Source of the DNA: Bacteroidales bacterium
GTDB taxonomy: Bacteria > Bacteroidota > Bacteroidia > Bacteroidales > VadinHA17
Direction: 5' to 3'
Assembly (NCBI GenBank): GCA_003152835.1
Contig: PMBC01000175.1
Span: forward strand, 14,213 to 53,928
DNA: 39,716 bases
Every line of letters starts with the position of its first letter. Position 1 is the stretch's first letter. The notes beneath the pieces are model-generated. The model searched no databases. It was given only the letters and a program-made list of their open reading frames with translations, and had not been told where the DNA came from. This document shows, piece by piece, positions 6,906-14,358 of this stretch. The position numbers were made by a program, and so were the translations under genes.

Positions 6906-9686
6906 ATGAGGAGAATCAGGAATATAATCATATTGTTGTTTTTACCCCTGGTGCTTGCTGCCCAGGATAACAAGCTGTCACTTCAGTTCAACCAGATCCT
7001 GTTCAGGGACCTTGCAGATACTATTCAGAAAACCGTCCCGGTAAAAATCTATTATTCAAATAAATGGGTCGACTCGCTGTATCTTAAAGTAAATGCTGAA
7101 AATGAATCTCTTTCTGCATTACTGAACAAATCCCTTTCAAACAGCGGGTTGTCATTTTTTATTACTGATGATAACAAGCTGATCATTTCCAAAGGATATA
7201 CCATCAAGACGAATTTTCTTAAAGAGTATCGTGAATTTCTTAAGAGAAAAGTAGCAATGCCTGATACTGTCGTTTATTACACGGCGCCGGAAAAAAAAGA
7301 TGAAGGCACTATAAATGATGAATACAAAATATTCAAAATCGGGAACCTTTCAAACCTCAAGAAATCAGGACCTGCTCATCTTTCCGGTAATCTGAAGGTC
7401 ATCGGGTCAGGAGATCCTGTCGTCGGAGCTATCATATATGTGGATAAGCTCAAAGCAGGTGCAGTAACCAATAATGTCGGTTACTATTCACTGGAGGTCC
7501 CAAAGGGACTATATCAGATTGAATACAGGATGGTTGGGATGAAGACCACCAGACGCAACGTTATTTTATATTCAGATGGCACTCTTGATGTGGGACTTGA
7601 GGAGAGTACTAATCTCCTGAAAGAAGTCACTGTCTCTGCCAGTAAGGAGAACAATGTTCGTGATGTAAAAATGGGTATTGAAAAAATAAGCATGAAAATG
7701 CTTAAACAGATACCCATGGGGCTCGGCGAAGTTGACCTGCTGAAGAGCTCCCTTATGCTGCCAGGGGTTCAGTCTACAGGTGAAGCGTCAAATGGGTTCA
7801 ACATCAGGGGAGGAAGCATTGATCAGAATCTTATCCTTTTTGATGGAGCACCCATTATCAATCCTTCTCATTTTTTCGGTTTCTTTTCAGCTTTCAATTC
7901 AGATATCATTCAGGACGTGACTCTTTATAAAAGCGGAATACCTGCAAGATACGGAGGACGTGTCTCCTCAGTCATGGATATCATTCTGAAAGAAGGATCC
8001 ATGGAAAAATTCAATGTGAGCGGCGGGATAAGCCCCATGACAGGCAGGCTAATGGTTGAAGGACCTATTGTTAAAAACAAGAGTTCGTTCATCATAAGCG
8101 GCAGAACTACATATTCAGACTGGGTGCTCGGCAAGCTAAAGGACAATCAGTTGAAACAGAGCAGTGCGGGGTTTAATGACATTCAGGGTCTTCTGACATT
8201 CGATATAGACAAAAAGAATTCAATCTCTGTCTCCGGTTATTTAAGCACCGACCATTTTGAGTTGTATAAAGAAAGTGCAATCGAATATGAGAATCTGACA
8301 TCATCAGTTAAATGGGACCACAGGTTTAATAGCCGGTTCTCGTCTGAATATTCCGCAATATTAAGCAATTACAGCTACCGGCTTGATTCAAAGGATAATC
8401 CAATGACAGATAATTCTCTGAAATATAAGCTGGATCAAACTATTCTACGGGCCGATTTTACTTATCTCCTTTCGGAACAGAATAAGATGGAATTCGGACT
8501 GGATGCAACGAACTATAAACTTTCACCCGGAAATCAAGTCCCTTTAGGATTATTATCAACTAAAGAAGCAAAATCACTTGAGAAGGAGCATGCAATTGAA
8601 CCCTCACTCTATTTTTCTGATGAATATGAATTTACTCCAAGATTTGTTGTTTCCGGAGGCCTCCGTTTTACTATGTTTTCTTCATTTGGTCCGAAATCGG
8701 TATACCAATATGCGGAAGGTCTTCCCCGGACAGTGGGGAACATGACAGATACACTGTTTTACAAATCTGGTCAGATCATAAAAATGTACCCTGAACTTGA
8801 ATACAGGTTTTCCTCAAGATTCATTATCACACCTGACATATCTATAAAAGGAGGCTTTCAGAGAAACTACCAGTACCTTAACATGATTTCCAATACCACT
8901 TCAATGTCTCCGACGGATATCTGGAAACTAAGCGACAACTTTGTAAAACCTCAGAGGGGAGACCAATTTTCATTTGGGATTTATAAAAATTTCAACAGAA
9001 AAGGCTCAGAATTATCGATTGAAGCCTACTATAAGAATCTTAAAAATATTATCGATTACAAAGGAGGGGCTGTTCTCCTGATGAATGAACATCTCGAGAC
9101 AGATATTCTTAATGCGACGGGGAAAGCTTACGGAATTGAATTTATGCTGAAAAAAGAAACCGGAAAGATCACGGGATGGATAAGCTACGTGTATTCCAGA
9201 TCGTTTCACAAAGTAGTCGGTAACTCTGAAGAGGAAACAATAAACGGAGGCAAGTACTTCCCTGCTGATTTTGATAAGCCTAATGATCTGAAACTTGTAA
9301 CCAATATCAAATTTCTCAGAAGGCTGAATTTTACTACAAATTTAGTTTACAGTACCGGCCGTCCTATAACATACCCCGTTGCCTATTTCAATTTCTACAA
9401 TGTGACCAGGGTATTTTATTCTGAAAGAAACGAGTTCCGTATTCCAGATTACCTGAGACTTGATTTATCGGCAACTTTTAATGGCAATCTCAAAGCCAGG
9501 AAATTAAATCATTCATCATTTAATTTTACTGTTTACAATGTCCTCGGCAGGAGAAACCCCTATTCAATCTATTTCAAAATTGAGGATGGAGTAGTCAATG
9601 GTTATAAGATGTCGATTTTCGGACAGCCTATCTTCATGTTGACTTATAATTTCAGGATCAGAGGCAATGCCTCTACAGATTTTTAA
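6906..9686 (+). CDS. STN-domain TonB-dependent outer-membrane receptor
   Basis: 926 residues. The signal peptide is about 1-20. An STN (secretin/TonB N-terminal) domain covers about 22-96, with LSLQFNQILFRDLADTIQK at its start. After a linker, residues about 157-235 form a carboxypeptidase-regulatory-like domain (GAIIYVDKLKAGAVTNNVGYY). The plug spans about 237-362 (FNIRGGSIDQNLILFDGAPI; SGIPARYGGRVSSVMDI). The remainder to a terminal Phe is beta-barrel. STN domains normally pass a signal to a FecR-type anti-sigma factor, but no fecI/fecR is present in the window. The substrate is unknown. It follows the secreted protein by one base and overlaps the convergent acetyltransferase gene by 14 bp at its 3' end. 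Confidence 0.93.
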   Translation: MRRIRNIIILLFLPLVLAAQDNKLSLQFNQILFRDLADTIQKTVPVKIYYSNKWVDSLYLKVNAENESLSALLNKSLSNSGLSFFITDDNKLIISKGYTIKTNFLKEYREFLKRKVAMPDTVVYYTAPEKKDEGTINDEYKIFKIGNLSNLKKSGPAHLSGNLKVIGSGDPVVGAIIYVDKLKAGAVTNNVGYYSLEVPKGLYQIEYRMVGMKTTRRNVILYSDGTLDVGLEESTNLLKEVTVSASKENNVRDVKMGIEKISMKMLKQIPMGLGEVDLLKSSLMLPGVQSTGEASNGFNIRGGSIDQNLILFDGAPIINPSHFFGFFSAFNSDIIQDVTLYKSGIPARYGGRVSSVMDIILKEGSMEKFNVSGGISPMTGRLMVEGPIVKNKSSFIISGRTTYSDWVLGKLKDNQLKQSSAGFNDIQGLLTFDIDKKNSISVSGYLSTDHFELYKESAIEYENLTSSVKWDHRFNSRFSSEYSAILSNYSYRLDSKDNPMTDNSLKYKLDQTILRADFTYLLSEQNKMEFGLDATNYKLSPGNQVPLGLLSTKEAKSLEKEHAIEPSLYFSDEYEFTPRFVVSGGLRFTMFSSFGPKSVYQYAEGLPRTVGNMTDTLFYKSGQIIKMYPELEYRFSSRFIITPDISIKGGFQRNYQYLNMISNTTSMSPTDIWKLSDNFVKPQRGDQFSFGIYKNFNRKGSELSIEAYYKNLKNIIDYKGGAVLLMNEHLETDILNATGKAYGIEFMLKKETGKITGWISYVYSRSFHKVVGNSEEETINGGKYFPADFDKPNDLKLVTNIKFLRRLNFTTNLVYSTGRPITYPVAYFNFYNVTRVFYSERNEFRIPDYLRLDLSATFNGNLKARKLNHSSFNFTVYNVLGRRNPYSIYFKIEDGVVNGYKMSIFGQPIFMLTYNFRIRGNASTDF

Positions 9687-10155
9687 GCATCCAGATATTG
9701 CATCCGAAATGGCCTGAATTTCCCATCGGGCCATCAATCATTCCGAATCCGGCTTTTTCGTATAATCCGATAGCTTTGCTCAGTTCGGGAAGCGATTCAA
9801 GATAAACCTGTTTATATCCCAATTCCCATGCAGATTCAAGGCTCTTTTCTAGCAGCTTGCGCCCGGTTCCTTTTCCACGCTGCGAAGAAACCAGGTATAA
9901 CTTAACCAGCTCGCAGCATCCTTCCGGAAGGCCGGGTGTGGAATAGATTCCGCAACCTCCTATTATCTTTCCGATCTCCTCAGCAATCCAGTAAACCGAC
10001 CCCGGTTTCCGGAACAGTGAAAAGAGGTCGTCTGTGGTCGGATCAAAATATACAGTCCCAGGCCTGGCTATGTCAAATTCCCTGAAAACGGAACGTATCA
10101 GGTCAGCTATCTCCTTATTGTCTCTCTGCTCGAGGTTTCTGAAAATAGTGCTCAT
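9673..10155 (-). CDS. GNAT family N-acetyltransferase
   Basis: 160 residues. The acetyl-CoA binding motif is clear (SSQRGKGTGRKLL, about residues 89-101), preceded by the beta4 stretch CCELVKLYLV and followed by AIGLYEKAGF, the usual end of the fold. The substrate cannot be told from sequence. The gene lies 29 bp after the MFS exporter and is probably co-transcribed with it. Its 3' end overlaps the TonB receptor gene tail-to-tail by 14 bp. Confidence 0.9.
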   Translation of the reverse strand: MSTIFRNLEQRDNKEIADLIRSVFREFDIARPGTVYFDPTTDDLFSLFRKPGSVYWIAEEIGKIIGGCGIYSTPGLPEGCCELVKLYLVSSQRGKGTGRKLLEKSLESAWELGYKQVYLESLPELSKAIGLYEKAGFGMIDGPMGNSGHFGCNIWMLKNL

Positions 10156-10184
10156 GAAAAAGATTATTAATAATTGAAATTTAA

Positions 10185-11525
10185 TCAGATAATGTCGGCT
10201 GCTTCACCTGCCGGTTCTAATTTTATCTGCAGCTCTGCTGCTGCAGCAGGGTTTATATCCATCCTGTCGTAGAGAGGTTTCACCAGGGTTTTAAGTTTAG
10301 GAAGCTTTCTAAGAAAGACCAGAGCTCCTGCTACACTTGCCACACCTCCAACAAGAATTGCAAATCGAGTACCGAAAAGCTTTGCCATGGAACCTGCCAA
10401 CAGGCTTCCGAAAGGGGCAGTTCCCATTATAGCCATCATGTAAAAGCTCATTACCCGGCCGCGTTTGTCATCATCAGTGATAGTCTGCAGAATAGTATTG
10501 CTCGATGCTGTATTAAGCATCAGTCCAAGCCCGATGAAGATCATAAGTGCCAGAGTCGCCGGAAAGAAGTTTGTAAATGCCAGCATGATAAGTCCGACTC
10601 CGAAAAGAGTTGCTGAAGCGGGAACTATTCTGCCAAGCCTGAGAATCGATTCGCGTGATGCAAGGTATGCTGCGCCAAGGAGTGCTCCGATACCGGCAGC
10701 GCCCATAAGGAATCCAAATGTATCAGAACCGCCATGCAGGATCTCTTTAGCAAAAACCGGCATCAGAACCTGGTATGAAGATCCCATCAGGTTAACAACA
10801 GCAAGCAGGATTATAAGATGTTTTATAGGTGCAAAACCAAAAGTATAATCGAAACCCTCCTTAAGCTCCATGAACATCCTTGTCTCTTTTCTGGCTATCT
10901 CTTTCTTCGGAACATGCATCATAAGCAGTGAGGCTATCACAAATATGTAGCTGATTGCATTTATCAGGAAGCAGACTCCCTCCCCTGTGGTTGCAAGCAT
11001 TATTCCGGCAATTGAAGGTCCTATGATCCTGGCCCCGTTGAACATCATCGAATTGAGTGCGATGGCATTCCCGAGATCTTCCTTCTTTTCAACCATTTCA
11101 ATTACAAACGAATGCCGGGAGGGAACGTCGAAGGCGTTTACACATCCAAGTATACTGCTCAGGAGAACAATATGCCAGATCTGAATTACCCCCGTAAGCG
11201 CAAGGATAGCGAGGATGAATGCCTGGATCAATGAAATTATCTGAGTGATCAGTAAAACCTTATACCTGCTGAACCTGTCGGTGATCACCCCTGCAACAGG
11301 AGCAAGGAGAAATGTAGGGATCTGTCCTGCAAAACCGACAACACCCAGGAGGAATGCTGACCCCGTCATGTGATATACCAGCCAGGGCATTGCAATACGC
11401 TGCATCCATGTACCGATAAGTGAAACACTCTGTCCACTGAAAAACAAACGGTAATTCCGGTACTGCAACGACCTGAACATTATTTTAAACTTCAGGAATA
11501 TATTGCTTTTCGGAGCCTCTTCCAA
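10185..11525 (-). CDS. MFS transporter (MFS_3 / EntS-like exporter type)
   Basis: 446 residues with about 12 hydrophobic segments. FRSLQYRNYRLFFSGQSVS then IGTWMQRIAMPWLVY is typical of the MFS_3 exporter group, and the loop after TM2 carries DRFSRYKVLL, the MFS motif A region. Substrate unknown; relatives export siderophores or drugs. The longest frame begins at TTG (11525), with the nearest ATG at 11480, just before FRSLQY. Only these two starts are possible, because a stop lies three codons above the TTG. A TACATTTA element at 11551-11544 fits transcription into the TTG start. It is the first gene of a two-gene unit with the acetyltransferase. Confidence 0.88.
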   Translation of the reverse strand: MEEAPKSNIFLKFKIMFRSLQYRNYRLFFSGQSVSLIGTWMQRIAMPWLVYHMTGSAFLLGVVGFAGQIPTFLLAPVAGVITDRFSRYKVLLITQIISLIQAFILAILALTGVIQIWHIVLLSSILGCVNAFDVPSRHSFVIEMVEKKEDLGNAIALNSMMFNGARIIGPSIAGIMLATTGEGVCFLINAISYIFVIASLLMMHVPKKEIARKETRMFMELKEGFDYTFGFAPIKHLIILLAVVNLMGSSYQVLMPVFAKEILHGGSDTFGFLMGAAGIGALLGAAYLASRESILRLGRIVPASATLFGVGLIMLAFTNFFPATLALMIFIGLGLMLNTASSNTILQTITDDDKRGRVMSFYMMAIMGTAPFGSLLAGSMAKLFGTRFAILVGGVASVAGALVFLRKLPKLKTLVKPLYDRMDINPAAAAELQIKLEPAGEAADII

Positions 11526-11543
11526 GATGATTTAAATTTGCTC

Positions 11544-11551
11544 TAAATGTA
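11544..11551 (-). promoter_or_regulatory. Candidate -7 element for the MFS/GNAT unit
   Basis: Minus strand reads TACATTTA, one base off TAnnTTTG. It lies about 20 bases before the TTG start at 11525. A TTTCTG sequence about 19 bases upstream could serve as a weak -33 element. Confidence 0.3.
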
Positions 11552-11631
11552 ATAGCTTTTACTGTAGATCAGAAATCCTTTGTGTTTCATAGTGATTTTC
11601 CTATATGATCTCCTGTTAAATATTTTAATTA

Positions 11632-11711
11632 ACCACGGAGTTTCATGGAGTAAGAACACGAGGTATCTGTGTAACTCAGTGAGAACTCTGTGTTACTCAG
11701 TGGTGAAAAGG
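11632..11711. repeat. Intergenic REP/MITE-like element with CTGTGTAACTCAGTG core
   Basis: Imperfect inverted ends ACCACGGAG (11632-11640) and CTCAGTGGT (11696-11704) bound a segment of about 73 bp that can fold on itself. CTGTGTAACTCAGTG (11667-11681) differs at one base from 21030-21044. CAGTGGTGAAAAGG (11698-11711) recurs exactly at 19551-19564. No ORF is inside. It fills most of the 206-bp gap between the small membrane protein and the MFS gene. Confidence 0.6.
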
Positions 11712-11731
11712 ATTTTTCCTGCAATCAACTA

Positions 11732-12184
11732 TTAAAAAATATTTGCCAGGTATAGAATAATGATTCCTGCAATTGTAATTGATGATACTCCAACCGGGAA
11801 CCAGACAGGCGCAATCCAAGGCTTCGGTATAAGAAAGAGGACATCGATCGTCTTCAGTGAAGAAGGCCATTTTATTAAGATGTAAAGCGATACATAATAA
11901 AAGAGGTCCCAGAATGCGAATGTCCACAGGAAAAAAATACCTCTTTCAAGCCATGTGTTTCCCACAAGATAAGCTATAACGACAAGCATGATTATTGTGG
12001 CAGCTTCTCTTGTCATTTCAATATAAAGATACCGTTTCGGGAATTTTTCAACTGACTCTTTATTGGATTCTGAATCAAGCATCCCCAGCGCTTTCCGCAG
12101 GTAAACGACAACCACTCCTTCGAAATGTGCCATAGCAATTCCGAAAACAGCAAGCATTATCAGCTTCATTAATGTGGTTTCCAT
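11732..12184 (-). CDS. Small integral membrane protein, function unknown
   Basis: 150 residues with about four hydrophobic segments (near 6-28, 60-78, 83-105 and 127-147). The first contains the charged stretch AHFEGVVVVYLRKALG, and the segment with FWDLFYYVSLYIL is rich in aromatics. I do not recognise a named family. It starts 20 bp after the C_GCAxxG_C_C gene, so the two form an operon. A second in-frame ATG five codons in (MKLIML, 12169) is an alternative start. The pairing suggests a membrane partner to a redox-active cysteine protein, by position only. Confidence 0.75.
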   Translation of the reverse strand: METTLMKLIMLAVFGIAMAHFEGVVVVYLRKALGMLDSESNKESVEKFPKRYLYIEMTREAATIIMLVVIAYLVGNTWLERGIFFLWTFAFWDLFYYVSLYILIKWPSSLKTIDVLFLIPKPWIAPVWFPVGVSSITIAGIIILYLANIF

Positions 12185-12204
12185 AAATCGAAAGAGTTAT
12201 ATTA

Positions 12205-12645
12205 TCACTTGATCATGGCCTCAACAATATTTATTGCATCAGCAATACACTTTTCACATTTAATATCAAACAGTTTCTGGTCAATGATCTTCTTATGGTC
12301 TGCAGGATTAGTCATATCGAGTCCGTTAAGAATTTCCCTGCAATTTACCGATCCGTTCAATGTTTTAAATTCGTTGAAAAATTCCCTGGTCTTTAAATAA
12401 GTAATGTCCTTTTTTTCTTCAGGATCGTTGAGAGCCCTCCCATACTTTAATCCGAGAACCATCATTGCGCCTGTAACAGCTCCGCATGTCAATTGTTGCC
12501 TTCCCATTCCTCCGCCGAATGCACACGAAATTTTCAAACAATCGTCTTCGGATAATCCCGATTCTGTTCTGAAAGCTGCCAGTACAGATTGGGAACAGTT
12601 AAATTTGTCTCTGAAATACTTTATTGCCTTTTCCTGCTTTTTCAT
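12205..12645 (-). CDS. C_GCAxxG_C_C family cysteine protein
   Basis: 146 residues with seven cysteines in the family order: NCSQS (C17), C36, C41 before FGGGMG, TCGAVTGA (C54), C102, then CEKC (C130, C133). The family is thought to be redox-active or metal-binding, but no reaction is established. The protein is soluble with no signal peptide. It is first in a two-gene unit with the small membrane protein. Just upstream lies the broken uracil-DNA glycosylase-like gene, whose remnant ends 41 bp before this start. Confidence 0.9.
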   Translation of the reverse strand: MKKQEKAIKYFRDKFNCSQSVLAAFRTESGLSEDDCLKISCAFGGGMGRQQLTCGAVTGAMMVLGLKYGRALNDPEEKKDITYLKTREFFNEFKTLNGSVNCREILNGLDMTNPADHKKIIDQKLFDIKCEKCIADAINIVEAMIK

Positions 12646-12686
12646 TTTATTCCTGTTTTTTTATCGTACAATTTACATAATCGGAT

Positions 12687-13059
12687 TCAGACCAACTGAA
12701 ACTTTTCAATATAGCTTTTAATATACGAATCCTTCTCCCTGGATTTATATTGCATTATAAACCGGGGATGTCTCAAAAGATTTAAGTCCGGGGATGGCCA
12801 ATCCGCATTTCTCCTTTAACCTGACAGTATCGGTAAATGGTATGCCTGGAACGCCCGCTCCGAACCGGCCCGGGTTAATTCCCAGTATCAGGTGACGTTG
12901 ATTGTTATCGCTGTAATATTTTCTATAAAATAATGATACAACCGTCATGACTTCAGGATTATTCCTGAAAGGATTCATGACAGAAATACCTTCCGGCAGG
13001 CTGTTTTTAAAGTCGAGGCTTAAGCAGAATGAGATTATTTTGTCGGCAAAAGTATCCAT
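12687..13059 (-). pseudogene. Uracil-DNA glycosylase family (SMUG2-like) gene with internal deletion and frameshift
   Basis: The first 104 codons (13059-12745) encode the N-terminal half of a Bacteroidota UDG-family protein, including LPEGISVMNPF and the active-site segment GINPGRFGAGVPGIPFTD. The frame then ends abruptly. In another minus-strand frame from about 12774 the family's C-terminal motif appears, RHPRFIMQYKS and onward to SYIEKFQLV, with a stop at 12687. The central part, more than 100 residues in intact relatives as I recall them, is absent. The two ends are joined out of frame near 12765-12775. The product cannot be functional, since the middle of the fold is gone. No other UDG lies in the window to replace it. 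Confidence 0.8.
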
Positions 13060-13080
13060 GTCCTGAACAGAACCGGATAC

Positions 13081-13659
13081 CTAATTCTTCACGCAGCGGA
13101 CAGAGTACCTGTTCGTTTTTTCAGCACCATGAATATCGGGCATATCTTCTTTCCTTGATAAGTCTATCACCGGCTTGTCATTTATCAGGAGATAGCTGAA
13201 ATATTCAGCTTCATTCTGTCCGTACTCAGTCGATGTCCAGTAATAAGCGCTTTCATCCATTTCGGAGAATGTTCCTTCATAGTCCTGCATTCCTGCAAGC
13301 TGGACCTTGAATGTGGCGGGGCCTGAACTCCGGTTCCCTCTATTGTCATTAATTTCAGACTGATCCATCAATGAACGGAATTCGGAGCCTGAAGGAAGAT
13401 GCCATCCATCGGGACATGCTTTAAGTGCAGTTTTCCAGTCGTACAATGACCCGTAGGCAGCAACATTGTCCGAATTATTATCAAAACTATATGACGCTTC
13501 TCCGGTTACCTTATATTTTAAATTCTCCGCCATCCAGGTTGTACCTCCTGCTGAGATTGTTCTGTATGTATTGCCGTCACGCGGATCAGAGAATTTATTC
13601 TGAGCCGACACGTTCAGTACAAGTGCTGTGACAAAAAGAGAAGCAAAGATCTTTTTCAT
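13081..13659 (-). CDS. Secreted FISUMP-domain protein (Fibrobacter major paralogous domain)
   Basis: 192 residues. The signal peptide is about 1-20, ending NVSAQ. The remainder is one FISUMP domain, recognised by DPRDGNTYRTISAGGTTWMA, NLKY, YGSLYDWKTAL, ACPDGWHLPS, YYWTSTEY and a final RYSVRCVK. The domain is common in secreted or surface proteins of Bacteroidota and Fibrobacteres; its role is unknown. No T9SS C-terminal sorting domain is visible. It stands alone, with the damaged UDG gene 21 bp downstream and the dCMP deaminase gene divergent upstream. Confidence 0.9.
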   Translation of the reverse strand: MKKIFASLFVTALVLNVSAQNKFSDPRDGNTYRTISAGGTTWMAENLKYKVTGEASYSFDNNSDNVAAYGSLYDWKTALKACPDGWHLPSGSEFRSLMDQSEINDNRGNRSSGPATFKVQLAGMQDYEGTFSEMDESAYYWTSTEYGQNEAEYFSYLLINDKPVIDLSRKEDMPDIHGAEKTNRYSVRCVKN

Positions 13660-13696
13660 TACAATTGATTTTCAAAATATTTAAAAATTCCTCCGG

Positions 13697-13704
13697 CAAA
13701 AATA
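13697..13704 (-). promoter_or_regulatory. Candidate -7 element for the FISUMP gene
   Basis: Minus strand reads TATTTTTG, an exact TAnnTTTG match, about 38 bases before the ATG at 13659. No clear -33 partner. The gap 13660-13887 contains nothing else I can call apart from the plus-strand promoter at 13856. Confidence 0.4.
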
Positions 13705-13855
13705 ATAATTACGTATTAATTTAACGTTTGAAAAGTGAAATTGTTATAAACCGCAGTATATTGCTGACAAGGTTTGTACAGAGGATCAACAGATGCAGTG
13801 AAGCTGAAATCCTTATAATTATCATATTTCAGTTAAGAACCTTCGTATAAATATG

Positions 13856-13863
13856 TAACTTTG
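13856..13863 (+). promoter_or_regulatory. -7 promoter element for the dCMP deaminase gene
   Basis: TAACTTTG matches TAnnTTTG exactly and lies 24 bases before the ATG at 13888. It argues against the in-frame TTG at 13861, which falls inside the element and would not be transcribed. Confidence 0.5.
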
Positions 13864-13887
13864 GGCGCTCCGGTAAAAGGTAAAGAT

Positions 13888-14358
13888 ATGGCAGTAAAGG
13901 ATCCCATTAAGCCTTATGGCGAAAAACAGATGGCTTTTGATAAGCGATACCTTGAAATGGCTCTTATCTGGGCCCGGAACTCATACTGCGTCCGGCGGCA
14001 GGTGGGTGCTCTTATTGTCAGGGGAAAGATGATCATTTCCGATGGCTATAACGGAACACCTTCAGGATTTGAAAATGTCTGCGAGGACGAAAATAATGTC
14101 ACCAAGCCGTATGTACTCCATGCCGAAGCCAACGCTATTACCAAGGTGGCCAAGTCAAACAACTCAAGCGAGGACTCAACTCTTTACGTTACTACGTCGC
14201 CATGCATGGAGTGTGCCAAGCTGATCATTCAGTCAGGCATCAGAAGAGTTGTTTACTGCAACAAGTACAGGATAACCGACGGCCTTGACCTGCTGAAACG
14301 CGCAGGAATAGAACTTGTATATATTGATCCCGAAAATAACATTTATGAACAGGAATAA
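13888..14358 (+). CDS. Deoxycytidylate (dCMP) deaminase
   Basis: 156 residues from ATG 13888. This zinc-dependent deaminase converts dCMP to dUMP, the precursor of dTMP. The zinc site is HAE (H78, E80) plus PCMEC (C106, C109), and the N-terminal RRQVGALIVRG and DGYNGTPSGF are typical of dCMP deaminases rather than free cytidine deaminases. An upstream TTG at 13861 would add nine residues but lies in the promoter. The 3' end overlaps the S41 protease start by 14 bp, so the two genes are translationally linked. Confidence 0.93.
   Translation: MAVKDPIKPYGEKQMAFDKRYLEMALIWARNSYCVRRQVGALIVRGKMIISDGYNGTPSGFENVCEDENNVTKPYVLHAEANAITKVAKSNNSSEDSTLYVTTSPCMECAKLIIQSGIRRVVYCNKYRITDGLDLLKRAGIELVYIDPENNIYEQE

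Noticed and set aside
13861-13887. TTG start for dCMP deaminase at 13861
   Set aside because: It lies inside the TAACTTTG promoter element; the ATG at 13888 gives the usual length.
14315-14344. Longer start for the S41 protease
   Set aside because: The extra residues lie inside the deaminase coding region; the ATG at 14345 is followed directly by a proper membrane anchor.
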